Shown: positions 35,462-44,703 of the stretch, one piece after another | Numbering within the stretch: position 1 is the first letter of the stretch | Layout of the letters: the number at the start of each line of letters is the position of its first letter | From: CAZSWR01 sp964610885 | GTDB taxonomy: Bacteria; Bacteroidota; Ignavibacteria; Kapaibacteriales; UBA2268 | DNA length: 64,000 bases | Direction: 5' to 3' | NCBI GenBank assembly: GCA_964610885.1 | Contig: CAZSWR010000003.1 | Coordinates: 1 to 64,000, forward strand | Position numbers and translations under genes: made by a program | Notes under the pieces: generated by a model | Told to the model about the DNA's origin: nothing | What the model saw: only the letters and a program-made list of their open reading frames with translations | Database searches by the model: none

Positions 35462-35529
35462 ACTCATCCGATGACTCTTGGAATATCCATTCGACATTGA
35501 CTCGATAATTTGGTAGTCATCGGATGAGT
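35462..35529 (+). repeat. Dispersed repeat family C, copy 2
   Basis: Inverted ends ACTCATCCGATGACT and AGTCATCGGATGAGT (near-perfect) enclose about 38 bases. 14 bases from element B. Confidence 0.8.
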
Positions 35530-35543
35530 TGCTTACGAATTGA

Positions 35544-35718
35544 TACCGCGTTAGCGGTTGTTGTGTTGTAGAAATTAGTTTCCCCGTGCAAGTCATACAG
35601 CGTAGCGGTTGTTTTATAAAACTCCGATTGAATCAACCAAACAAATAGAACATTCGCTACGCGAAATCACTACTAAAAAATCAAGATTTAGCTACAATAT
35701 AACAACCGCTACGCGGTA
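35544..35718 (-). repeat. Element B, copy 2
   Basis: 175-bp reverse-orientation copy of 16017-16190. Inverted ends TACCGCGTTAGCGGTTGTT and AACAACCGCTACGCGGTA. The inside palindromes (near 35605 and 35655) are arranged as expected for an inverted copy. Confidence 0.8.
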
Positions 35719-35754
35719 TAATGCAATATCGATTTACATGTCTTTCGCTTTTTC

Positions 35755-36432
35755 TCAGAGTTCGGCGCATTTCATCAGGAAGTGGTAGAGCTTTGCGTTG
35801 AATTGCATCGAGTCGGCGATTCGGTTGGCGAGGTCGGGCGAGAAGAAGCTGGCATCGATACGGCCGGAAGTGCCAGTGTAAAGATTCTTTTTCTGGAGCC
35901 AGGGCGCGAGCTTATCGCCGTGGCGGTTGGGCATTTTCTTCTTGTATTCCTCGCCAAAGACTTTGTATTCGCTGTGGTTTTCGAATGGGGCGACGATCGA
36001 GGCGAACTCTTCGGGGTGCGTATCGATGCTGTAGCGGTAGCGTTCCATGAAATCAGGCGTTGCGGCGTAGAAGCCCATTCCGAATTGGTATTCCTCGGGC
36101 GTGAAGTAGAAATAGAACTCCGGCACCATGGCCCATTGCTTTTTCGGGCGGCGGAACGAAACCCAGGCATTGGTGCGGTAGGGCGTCTTGTCGCGCGAGA
36201 ATCGTATGTCGCGATAGATTCGAGAGATTGTTTTGTTGACTGCCGGAGCGGTCTCGACAAGTTCGTCGATTGCCTTGGCTTGTGGCCCGAGCGCCGTGGC
36301 CAGCCCGCGCAGAGGCCCGAGCACGTGCGTTTCGTATTCGCCCTTGTGCGTCTCGAACCAGTCTTTGTTGTTGTTGGCGGAGAGATTCTCGAAGAATTTA
36401 ATTGAATTGGGAGTAAAGCCAGAAAACAGCAT
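35755..36432 (-). CDS. DUF2461 family protein
   Basis: Protein of 225 residues. Start 36432 (MLFSGFTPNSIKFFENLSAN) matches the family N-terminus; an upstream in-frame ATG would add four residues. Family marks are NNNKDWFETHKGEYE, the VNKTISRIYRDIRFSRDKTPY segment, and EFYFYFTPEEYQFGMGFYAA. DUF2461 (TIGR02453) proteins are widespread cytoplasmic proteins of unknown function. Length and motifs are typical. The gene is monocistronic on this strand. Confidence 0.92.
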   Translation of the reverse strand: MLFSGFTPNSIKFFENLSANNNKDWFETHKGEYETHVLGPLRGLATALGPQAKAIDELVETAPAVNKTISRIYRDIRFSRDKTPYRTNAWVSFRRPKKQWAMVPEFYFYFTPEEYQFGMGFYAATPDFMERYRYSIDTHPEEFASIVAPFENHSEYKVFGEEYKKKMPNRHGDKLAPWLQKKNLYTGTSGRIDASFFSPDLANRIADSMQFNAKLYHFLMKCAEL

Positions 36433-36959
36433 AATCAACCACACAATAATTTGAAATAACTACGCAAAGATACTCAAAAATTTGGTGAATATGGGCAAAG
36501 AGATTGGAAGAAAAAATTGGTTCTGTAACGCTTTGTGTGTGAAAATTGTTCAGGCCCTTCTATTACTCATCCGATGGCTCCCGGGGTTATTCATTCGTAT
36601 TTGACTCCTTACTTCTGTGGTCATCGGATGAGTTTACAAGCACTATGAAGACTGCGCCCACACAGAGCAGCTGAGTTTTGCAACATATTACCATCCAATA
36701 CCAATTAAATGCCTTGAAAGTCAGTACTGCCAAGGCCTACGGGCGTGGCCACCAGACAAAGTTCAAATATGATATTAATCAAGAGGTAAATTATCGGAAA
36801 AAATTTTCTAAAACTTAATAATATCTTTTGCATATATACTTATTTATAACGTAATTTGGATGTTTGAATAAATGAAAAATTTGAATTAATTCTGTATAGG
36901 ATTTCATAAATTTTGGAAACGCATTATTTCATTTGTTAAACTATACAACAGGAGTGCAA
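36433..36959. other. Intergenic stretch upstream of the large T9SS protein
   Basis: About 530 bases with family C at 36565-36633. The 3' part (36780-36950) is AT-rich. AGGAG at about 36950 is a clear ribosome-binding site for the 36960 gene. Confidence 0.5.
36565..36633 (+). repeat. Dispersed repeat family C, copy 3
   Basis: Inverted ends ACTCATCCGATGGCT and GGTCATCGGATGAGT, core ATTCATTCGTATTTGACT shared with the copy at 47642. Confidence 0.8.
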
Positions 36960-39900
36960 ATGCACTTTAAGAAACTATTTTTCATGCTCAGTATTATAGT
37001 GCTCGCAGCCGTTTCGGCCTTTGGCCAGACGCACCCTACAGCATATAACCTGAGCGGCGGCAGCTATAATTTCAATAGCTGGCTGGGCACGAACCTTTCC
37101 GGAACCTACCCACCCAATATGATGTTCCACAGAACAGGCGGAACTACCGACCCGGTAGTTACAACGGCAATGGTCGCCGACTACACTCGCGGATATGCCG
37201 AAGCGTCCTATGGCCGTATCTATGGCGATGGCGACAATGGCTTTTCGTTTATTAACTCCGGTACCAATGCCACAGGCCCATACCTTGGCGCCGCAGTCCT
37301 TGCGCTGAATACGACAGGCTGCACGAACATCCAAATCGGCTGGACCGGCAGGACAGTAGCCATCGGAACGGGCCGCCCCTACGTGGTGCGTTTGGAATAC
37401 CGCGTCGATACAACCGCCGATTGGTTGGACATGCCCACGACCTCTATGTATGCCGCAACAGGCATACTTGGTGACTTTACAGTTATGCCCACGGTTACCC
37501 TTCCCGCATCTGCCGAGAACCAAGCTTATGTCGAAGTTCGTTGGCACTATTATCAGAATGCCGCAACTGGATCAGGCAGCCGTCCGCGCATTGGTGTCGA
37601 TGACATCACCGTTTCGGCCACTGTCGCTTCGGCTCCTGTCGTTACGACTTCAACCGCCACGGGTACAGCGACTCAAATCACTACCGGCGGAAACGTTACA
37701 AATGGCGGCTCTGCCCCCGTTACCGCTCGCGGCGTCTGCTGGGGAACTGCTGTTAACCCCGAAATCACCGGAGACCACACAACTGACGGCGCAGGCACTG
37801 GCGAATTCACGAGTACGATCTCTGGCCTTACGCCCAATACAGTTTATCACGTCCGCGCGTACGCAACCAATTCAGTTGGCACTTCGTACGGTAGCGACGT
37901 TACCACAAGCACCGGCGGAGCAATTCCGCCGAGCGTCATAACGGCACAGCCTACAGCAACAGCGACAACAATTGAAACCGGCGGCAACGTTACCGCAATC
38001 GGCTCGTCGGCTGTAACGGCCCGCGGCGTCTGCTGGGGCACTGCCACCGCCCCGACAATTTCCGGGAATCACACAACTGACGGCGCAGGTTTAGGCAACT
38101 ATTTCTCGACAATCACCGGCCTAACTCCCTCGACAACATACTATGTACGCGCCTATGCTACATCTGCCGACGGAACCGCTTACGGTTTTGAATACACAAT
38201 TGCCACACTTGCCCCGCAACCCCCGACGGTTACTACCACTGCCGGAGTCCCCACGGCAACAACGATCGTTACAGGCGGCAACGTTACCAACGAGGGTACT
38301 ACTCCCGTTTCGGCTCGTGGCGTCTGCTGGGGCACGGCCACCGGCCCGACGATCGCAGGCAACCACACGACAGACGGCACCGGAGCCGGCGTGTTCACAA
38401 GCACAATCAGCGGATTGAGTCCGGTAACTACGTATTACATTCGCGCTTATGCAACGAGCGCCTCCGGCACATCCTACGGTAGCGAAATCACCGTGAAAAC
38501 GGCTGTTGGCGCGTACGACCTCTTCGCATCGGAATACAACATGGTTTATTGGGACAGCCTTGCCCTGGCCGGATCGTATCCGCCATCGATGATCTTCCGC
38601 TGCACCACAGCTGTGGATCCGGGACTTGCCAACGAAATGAACAAGGACTGGACTCTCGGATATAATCTGAAAACCGGTACAAGAATCAACGGCTTGCTCG
38701 ATAGCGGTTTTTGCTTTGTCAATACAGGCAGCTCGAACGCGGGCGGCGGCTGGCTCGGCACAGCAGAACTTTCGCTGAACACTACCAATTGCGCCAATAT
38801 CGTGGTTAATTGGGTGGGCGGCTTCATGGACCTTAGCAGCTCATCGACACGCGACTGGCGAATCCGTCTGCAATACAAAGTCGGAACAACCGGCACGTAC
38901 AACGACGTGATGGACGCAAACGGCCAACCCGTCGAATATAGCTACGACACATATATTAACAACAACAACTGGGCTTCGCTACCGCGCGACTCGAAACAGC
39001 TCGCCGGCACTTTGCCCTTCGACGCAGAGAACCAGCCCTACGTCGTTGTTCGCTGGAAATTCTACCAAAAATCGTCAATAGCAGGCGGCGCACGCCCACG
39101 AATGAGAATCGATGATATCAACATCACTCGCCAATCCACAGTTGGGACGCCCACCAAGCTCACAATCACAGCCGTTACGCCCGAGAAACCAATGACGGGC
39201 CTTCCTTTCTCGATTACTGTGAGAAGTACGGACGCCACCGGCGCACCGAAAAATGTTTCGCAGGCCACCACGGTAACCCTCTCGAAAACTATCGGCACAG
39301 GCAACCTGATGGGCACGCTCACAGGAACAATCCCCGCCGGGCTTAACTACGTGGTGTTTAACAATCTGACCTACGAAACCGCCCAGGCAATTACAGTGCG
39401 CGCAGACGCATCGCTTGGCGACGTGCTCGGATTCGCCACCAAACAAATCACCGTACTTGCCAAACCGACTGTTGCTCTCAACATCTATCCGAAGGGCCAC
39501 GTCGGAATCGCATTGCCCACCTTCACGGTCGAAGCTCGCAAGGCAAATGCAGAAATCGAAACAAATTACTCGAACTACGACGTTACTATCACGAAAGTCT
39601 CCGGCCCAGGCAATATCACGGGCGTGATGACCAAGAAAGCCCAGAACGGCGTTGCTTCGTTCGATGGCTTGGTGTTCAGCGCAGCCGGCTCGTACGTTAT
39701 TCGCGCAAGCGCACAATTCATTGGCGACGCACCGGATCAGGAAATCGTTATCAACGCAGCTCCTACGCTGGGCGAGATTATCATTCCGCGCTTCGCTAAG
39801 GGCGTCGGGAACGTCGATGAAGTCGATGAAAACAACAGCACACGAGTCCCCACTTATGCACTTGTTACTATTAACAACTTGCACCCGAATACGGTTTACA

Positions 39901-42338
39901 AATACGTAACCGGCGGCCAAAAATCTGGCTACACAGGCTCGAAAGCCACTGACGGCGGAGCTGGCAACAACTTCCACCACAACCACATAATGGACACATA
40001 CGTCTATTCGACATTCAGAAATACGACCATGACGGACACAACGCCTTATTCGACATTTATGACAGGCGCTGCCGAAACCAGCAAGACGATTTGGATCAAC
40101 TTGGTGCCGACTGCCAACGCTATCTTCGCCGAGGACAACCAATTCTATTGGATCGTAACGCTTGGCAACGAAAAAGGCCTTATCAACCGCATGCAAACCA
40201 CCAACCTCACGACATCGCTCGATTTCGGCGTGGGCAGAAAGAATGCAACCGGCATCGCAGACCGCAAGAGCGACCTCGACGTGAAGAACTTCGTCTGCCT
40301 CTACAACGAAACTGCCACCGGCACCCAGCCGATGACCACAGCTATCGTTATGCAAAACGGAGCAGAACTCCGCTACAACGGCAAGAGCCAAGCCGCTCCA
40401 TTCTACAGGCTTTTGGAACTCGTTCCGAATTCGTGGGCGACCGTGATCCCGAACGGAATCAAAACCGGCCAAGACGAACTCGGCCAGCCGATCTACCAAG
40501 ACGTTTCGCTCAAGAGACTCGAAGAATACTCGCCCAATGGCGTGCTTCTCCACACATGGATCAAAGACGACGGCATTTGGAAAGGCGTCAGCACGCTTAA
40601 CCTGTCCGGCGGCATGACGGCACCTCTCTATTTCGAGACACCGGAAATCACTTTGGTCAATCCTTTGCAACACGACGCACAGACTATCTGCAATAGCGAA
40701 CCTTTTGCCATCACATGGCAATCGCGAGGCATCTCTAACGTCAAAATCGAAGCCTCCGGCGACGACGGCGCTACCTGGACAACCGTGGCGGCATCCGCTC
40801 CGGCAGTTGCATACTCCGTTGGCGATTATTCCTATGGAAGCTACCTGTGGGATATGCCCCGGAACACATACACAAACCGTGCAGTACGCATCCGCGTAAC
40901 ACCGGTCGAACACAGCTACATTTCCTACACAAGCGGCCAACTTACCGTCTTCGACGGAGCCAAAGTGGAAGGCCTCACAGCGAATCAAATCATTTGCCAA
41001 GGCGAAGAACTTTCGTTGCAAGCCAATGCAAGCGGTTCGGGCGTGGGATACCAATGGTGCAAAGACAACAAAGAAATCATCGGCGCCACTCTGCCGACGT
41101 ACACGATCCCAAGCGCAGAATACATAAATTCCGGTATCTATACCTGCAAACTTACTTCGGCAGGCCCCTGCGGTGTGGTTACGTCGGATCCGATTCTGGT
41201 CTATGTGGCCGGCCCGACTCTCGTTACTCGCCAACCCGAGAATCAATCCGTTACCGAAGGTTCTTATGCTCGCTTCTTCATCGAAGCCCACATCAATGGC
41301 GCTCCGCCGGAGTACGTAACATCGTACCAATGGTACCGCAATGGCATGAGAATCACTGACAATGACAAATACATCGGCTCGCAAACAGACGTCCTCGTCG
41401 TGGCAAACATCACAGCAGACGACAACGGAACTCAATACCATTGCGTTGCAAGAGGCCTCTGCGGTGCATCTGCATCCGAGCGCGCCAAAATCACTGTCAT
41501 CGACGGCGGAATCGTCGTTTCAGAGCAACCTCGCGACCAACGGACATGCCTTGGCTCGTCGGTTTCGCTTTCCACAGGAATCGAAATCAAAGCAACGGCA
41601 CGCCCCACGTTCCAATGGTTCAAAGACGGATCGGCAATTCAAGACAACGATCTGTATTCGGGTACCAATTCCAAAGTGCTTACAATTGCTAACGCAAACG
41701 AAGCCGCAAACGGATACTATCGCCTGTCGATCGTTAACCAAGAAAACGGGACGGAAATCCTTACATCGTCCGCCAGAGTATCGGTCCAGCCGGAAATTGC
41801 ATTCGCAATGCCTGCCGAACTTTCGCTCAACATCGGCGAAACGATGATCGTCCGCGCCGAATCGAACGTTGACGCTACAGCATTCCAATGGTACTTCAAT
41901 GGCAAGGCAATCGAAGGGGCAAACAATGCCACATTCGAGAAACCCGGATTCAACTTCACCGATTGCGGAGCATACCACTGCACAGCCACCACGGCCTGCG
42001 GCGATTTCACTTCGCCCACGGTGAACGTTACGGCTCTCTACAATCCGACATCGGCCGGAGACGTTTCGGTTAATGGCTACACACTCGAAGCCATCTCGCC
42101 GAATCCTGTTACGACCATCGCAGCAGTTCGCTACTCGCTGCCCGCTGCCGATCAGGTTCGCATCGAGCTTAGCGACATGTTTGGCAACAAGGTTGCAACG
42201 CTTAAATCCGCTTCCGAACAGGGCGCAGGCATTGCGTACATCAATGCAGAAAGCCTGAACCTGGCGAGCGGCATCTATTACGTAACGCTTAGGGCAGGCA
42301 AAGCCACTCTGACGCAGAAAATTTCAGTCGTCAGGTAA
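36960..42338 (+). CDS. Large modular T9SS-secreted surface protein
   Basis: Protein of 1,792 residues; ATG 36960 follows AGGAG and gives signal peptide MHFKKLFFMLSIIVLAAVSA. Domain order: a jelly-roll-like N-terminal region (about 30-220), three fibronectin-III-like repeats each with RGVCWGTA and LTPNTVYHVRAYATNS-type ends (about 225-510), a second copy of the N-terminal type region (510-730), several bacterial Ig-like segments (730-970), a 400-residue region of unknown fold, and four Ig-like units with YQWYRNG or FQWFKDG (1340-1700). The last 80 residues (AISPNPVTTIAAVRYSLPAA ... SGIYYVTLRAGKATLTQKIS) are a T9SS type A sorting domain. It is probably an adhesin or surface-layer protein; no enzymatic site is seen. 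A strong terminator follows at 42373. Confidence 0.88.
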   Translation: MHFKKLFFMLSIIVLAAVSAFGQTHPTAYNLSGGSYNFNSWLGTNLSGTYPPNMMFHRTGGTTDPVVTTAMVADYTRGYAEASYGRIYGDGDNGFSFINSGTNATGPYLGAAVLALNTTGCTNIQIGWTGRTVAIGTGRPYVVRLEYRVDTTADWLDMPTTSMYAATGILGDFTVMPTVTLPASAENQAYVEVRWHYYQNAATGSGSRPRIGVDDITVSATVASAPVVTTSTATGTATQITTGGNVTNGGSAPVTARGVCWGTAVNPEITGDHTTDGAGTGEFTSTISGLTPNTVYHVRAYATNSVGTSYGSDVTTSTGGAIPPSVITAQPTATATTIETGGNVTAIGSSAVTARGVCWGTATAPTISGNHTTDGAGLGNYFSTITGLTPSTTYYVRAYATSADGTAYGFEYTIATLAPQPPTVTTTAGVPTATTIVTGGNVTNEGTTPVSARGVCWGTATGPTIAGNHTTDGTGAGVFTSTISGLSPVTTYYIRAYATSASGTSYGSEITVKTAVGAYDLFASEYNMVYWDSLALAGSYPPSMIFRCTTAVDPGLANEMNKDWTLGYNLKTGTRINGLLDSGFCFVNTGSSNAGGGWLGTAELSLNTTNCANIVVNWVGGFMDLSSSSTRDWRIRLQYKVGTTGTYNDVMDANGQPVEYSYDTYINNNNWASLPRDSKQLAGTLPFDAENQPYVVVRWKFYQKSSIAGGARPRMRIDDINITRQSTVGTPTKLTITAVTPEKPMTGLPFSITVRSTDATGAPKNVSQATTVTLSKTIGTGNLMGTLTGTIPAGLNYVVFNNLTYETAQAITVRADASLGDVLGFATKQITVLAKPTVALNIYPKGHVGIALPTFTVEARKANAEIETNYSNYDVTITKVSGPGNITGVMTKKAQNGVASFDGLVFSAAGSYVIRASAQFIGDAPDQEIVINAAPTLGEIIIPRFAKGVGNVDEVDENNSTRVPTYALVTINNLHPNTVYKYVTGGQKSGYTGSKATDGGAGNNFHHNHIMDTYVYSTFRNTTMTDTTPYSTFMTGAAETSKTIWINLVPTANAIFAEDNQFYWIVTLGNEKGLINRMQTTNLTTSLDFGVGRKNATGIADRKSDLDVKNFVCLYNETATGTQPMTTAIVMQNGAELRYNGKSQAAPFYRLLELVPNSWATVIPNGIKTGQDELGQPIYQDVSLKRLEEYSPNGVLLHTWIKDDGIWKGVSTLNLSGGMTAPLYFETPEITLVNPLQHDAQTICNSEPFAITWQSRGISNVKIEASGDDGATWTTVAASAPAVAYSVGDYSYGSYLWDMPRNTYTNRAVRIRVTPVEHSYISYTSGQLTVFDGAKVEGLTANQIICQGEELSLQANASGSGVGYQWCKDNKEIIGATLPTYTIPSAEYINSGIYTCKLTSAGPCGVVTSDPILVYVAGPTLVTRQPENQSVTEGSYARFFIEAHINGAPPEYVTSYQWYRNGMRITDNDKYIGSQTDVLVVANITADDNGTQYHCVARGLCGASASERAKITVIDGGIVVSEQPRDQRTCLGSSVSLSTGIEIKATARPTFQWFKDGSAIQDNDLYSGTNSKVLTIANANEAANGYYRLSIVNQENGTEILTSSARVSVQPEIAFAMPAELSLNIGETMIVRAESNVDATAFQWYFNGKAIEGANNATFEKPGFNFTDCGAYHCTATTACGDFTSPTVNVTALYNPTSAGDVSVNGYTLEAISPNPVTTIAAVRYSLPAADQVRIELSDMFGNKVATLKSASEQGAGIAYINAESLNLASGIYYVTLRAGKATLTQKISVVR

Positions 42339-42372
42339 ACCGACTGCAACCAATAGAGTTATTACCAAAACG

Positions 42373-42404
42373 AACTCCCTTTCCGGCTGCCGGGAAGGGA
42401 GTTT
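42373..42404 (+). terminator. Terminator of the 36960 gene
   Basis: AACTCCCTTTCC pairs with GGAAGGGAGTT around GGCTGCC, followed by TTGTTT. Confidence 0.85.
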
Positions 42405-42450
42405 TGTTTGGAGCACCGGAGTTGGGAACTGTACCATTCCGAATGGCTGA

Positions 42451-42520
42451 GACTTCCATAAAAAAACGTTTTCTTAAGTCCCTTCTACCGTCGGGAGAAG
42501 GGCTGGGGACGAGGGTATAG
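42451..42520 (+). repeat. Dispersed repeat family H, copy 1
   Basis: ACTTCCATAA to GAGGGTATA, with ACGTTTTCTTA, TCCCTTCT and CGGGAGAAGGG in the middle. A second copy lies at 45721-45788. Confidence 0.75.
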
Positions 42521-42568
42521 AATATATTTCATATTTTTAATGAATAATCCAGGTTTATATCGCTTAGG

Positions 42569-42788
42569 AGGCTGTTGAAAAAGTAAAAGATTTGCAACAA
42601 TGGGTTTCAACCTATTGCATGTATTGCTGTAACTCATTGAAATATCGACAAATCCCCCAACCCCCTTTTTCTAAGGGGGCTAAAGAATGGTATGGGCTAA
42701 TACATTGATAATATAGTAGTTATGGTTTGTATCGAACCCACGGGTTAACCCGTGGGATGGCACAGAGCTACTTTTTCAACAGACTGTT
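42569..42788 (+). repeat. MITE-like element E, copy 2
   Basis: About 220 bp with inverted ends GGCTGTTGAAAAAGTA and TACTTTTTCAACAGAC. Inside are a C-run (CCCCCAACCCCC), its complement GGGGGC and the perfect palindrome CCCACGGGTTAACCCGTGGG. No coding capacity; it is the best-preserved copy here. Confidence 0.8.
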
Positions 42789-42860
42789 AGTATGGGTAGA
42801 TACAATACGCCAAAAAACCGAGGCATGCATATCTTGAAATCCTCTTCTCGAGAATAATTT

Positions 42861-42890
42861 CTAACCACCCCAGAAACCCATTGCTGCGCA
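42861..42890 (-). repeat. 30-bp repeat shared with 19174-19203
   Basis: Inverse copy of the 19174-19203 segment with one difference. The rest of the gap (42339-43270) is filled by families H, E and A and AT-rich sequence; no gene is supported. Confidence 0.65.
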
Positions 42891-43147
42891 ACGGATTTCT
42901 CATCCCATCCTTGGCAAGGAGGGGACCAAAGGGGAGGTTTAATGATTTAAATAGCTCGCCCACCTAACACGATATAGAACCAATAATAACACGAGTATAA
43001 TACTTTCACTTGAAATGCGCCGTAACGAACTTGCGGCGCTTTTTTTGTTTGTGCCGCTGTTTTTCTTCGATTTTCCTTCGGCGAAACGAGTTAATTTCCT
43101 TATTTTTGTACGGAGTTTGAGCGTGCAATCGGCACAAACCAATTCAT

Positions 43148-43230
43148 GTGGCGACTGCCACTATATTATCAAGGGCAGCGCAATGATGAAATGAATGGTG
43201 AACAAGATTCATTATTCCTTATGTTAGAAT
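43148..43230 (+). repeat. Dispersed repeat family A, copy 4
   Basis: Hairpin GTGGCGACTGCCAC, AAGGGCAGCGCAATGATGAA core, and ATTCCTTATGTTAGAA end, about 40 bases upstream of purB. Confidence 0.8.
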
Positions 43231-43270
43231 GAAATTTAACTTTTTATATTAATAATCAAAGTACTAAGCA

Positions 43271-44563
43271 ATGATACCACGCTACACTCGGCCCGAAATG
43301 GGAAAAATCTGGAGCGACGAAAACAAGTATAAAATCTGGCTCGATATCGAAGTCCTCGCCACCGAAGCCCAAGCGATTCAGGGCATAGTCCCGCAATCTG
43401 CCATCGATACCATTCGCGAAAAGGCTCGGTTCGACGTCGGCCGAATCAACGAAATCGAAGAGACCACCAAACACGACGTTATCGCATTCCTGACAAACGT
43501 GGAGGAATACGTCGGCGAGCCGTCCCGATACATTCACCTGGGCATGACCTCCAGCGACGTTTTGGACACTTGCTTCGGGATGCAGTGCAAGCAAAGTGGC
43601 GAACTGCTCGTGGAGGGTCTCGAGCGGCTGAAGGAAGTCCTGGCCCGCCGCGCCCGCGAGTTCAAATACACAATTTGCGTGGGCCGCACGCACGGAATCC
43701 ATGCCGAACCGGTTACTTTCGGATTGAAATTCGCCCTCTGGTACGAAGAGTGCAAACGCAACATCGAGCGTATGCGCCGCGCCGTGGCCGAAGTGGCCGT
43801 AGGCAAGATCAGCGGTGCAGTCGGCACGTTCGAGCACCTCAGCCCGCAGGTGGAGGAATACGTCTGCGAGAAACTCGGACTGAAGCCCGCGCCGGTCGGA
43901 ACGCAAGTGGTCCAACGCGACATCCACGCCGAATACATGGGCGCAATGGCTCTGGCGGCCAGCATGCTCGAGAAAATTGCCACGGAAATCCGCCACCTGC
44001 AGAAAACCGAAGTGCTCGAGGCAGAGGAATATTTCTCGAAAGGCCAGAAAGGCAGCTCGGCAATGCCCCACAAACGCAACCCGATCGCCAGCGAAAACAT
44101 CTGCGGCCAGGCAAGGATGATCCGCGCAAATTTGCAAGCAGCTATCGAGAACAATGCACTCTGGCACGAACGCGACATCTCGCATTCCAGCGTCGAACGT
44201 ATCATTTTCCCCGATTCGACCGTTACGCTCGATTACATACTCCACAGAGCTATCAACCTCTTGGACAAATTGCTGGTCTATCCGGACAATATGATGCGGA
44301 ACCTGAATATCACGAACGGGCTGATTCACTCGCAATCCGTATTGCTCGCGCTGGCGAAAAAAGGCCTCAAACGCCAAGAGGCTTACGTCCTCGTGCAGAG
44401 GTCGGCAATGCGTACGTGGTCCGAACGGATCCCGTTCATGCAGACTCTGCTCGAAAACGAAGAACTGATGCAGCACACCACGAAGGAAGAAATTGAATCG
44501 CTCTTCAATTACGACGTAATCCTGCGGAGCGTGGACTATATCTTCAATCGCTGCGGACTCTAA
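43271..44563 (+). CDS. purB: Adenylosuccinate lyase
   Basis: Cytosolic enzyme of 430 residues that cleaves SAICAR and adenylosuccinate in purine synthesis. The superfamily signature SSAMPHKRNPIASENICGQ (with the catalytic Ser loop) is intact. Further marks are the N-terminal MIPRYTRPEMGKIWSDENKY, TTKHDVIAFL, YIHLGMTSSDVLDT and VGRTHGIHAEPVTFGLK (catalytic His). The length is normal for the bacterial short form. The upstream sequence holds a family A repeat; no operon partner is evident, as the GT2 gene starts 140 bases downstream after another hairpin. Confidence 0.97.
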   Translation: MIPRYTRPEMGKIWSDENKYKIWLDIEVLATEAQAIQGIVPQSAIDTIREKARFDVGRINEIEETTKHDVIAFLTNVEEYVGEPSRYIHLGMTSSDVLDTCFGMQCKQSGELLVEGLERLKEVLARRAREFKYTICVGRTHGIHAEPVTFGLKFALWYEECKRNIERMRRAVAEVAVGKISGAVGTFEHLSPQVEEYVCEKLGLKPAPVGTQVVQRDIHAEYMGAMALAASMLEKIATEIRHLQKTEVLEAEEYFSKGQKGSSAMPHKRNPIASENICGQARMIRANLQAAIENNALWHERDISHSSVERIIFPDSTVTLDYILHRAINLLDKLLVYPDNMMRNLNITNGLIHSQSVLLALAKKGLKRQEAYVLVQRSAMRTWSERIPFMQTLLENEELMQHTTKEEIESLFNYDVILRSVDYIFNRCGL

Positions 44564-44586
44564 ACTGCACCAACAGAATAAAACTT

Positions 44587-44628
44587 GCTCGCCCTGACTG
44601 CGCTGCGGCCGATGCGCGAAGGGCGAGC
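44587..44628 (+). terminator. Hairpin after purB, possible terminator
   Basis: GCTCGCCCT pairs with AGGGCGAGC across a 24-base GC-rich loop. No clear T-run follows, so the terminator role is uncertain. Confidence 0.4.
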
Positions 44629-44630
44629 GG

Positions 44631-44661
44631 GTGGCGACTGCCACTTTAATTTTCCTTGCTT
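44631..44661 (+). repeat. Family A repeat, partial copy
   Basis: GTGGCGACTGCCAC (44631-44644) followed by TTTAATTTTCCTTGCTTTAG; the middle of the element is missing. Confidence 0.65.
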
Positions 44662-44703
44662 TAGAAAAGAAGAGATTTCCAAGAATTGATTCCAAGCCAA
44701 ACA

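Larger units (their letters stand above)
35105..35754. other. Intergenic stretch with families C and B side by side
   Basis: About 650 bases. Family C (35462-35529) and element B (35544-35718) lie 14 bases apart. The part before 35440 is AT-rich, with GATAATGTGATGATTAGCAG at about 35430 resembling the segments that accompany family G. Confidence 0.5.

Noticed and set aside
39075..41441. 788-codon minus-strand frame opposite the T9SS protein
   Set aside because: It is very long but lies wholly within the well-supported 36960 gene and has no recognisable domain, a signal peptide or a ribosome-binding site.
42373..42404. Riboswitch candidate
   Set aside because: The structure is a simple hairpin with a T-run directly after a stop codon, which is better explained as a terminator.
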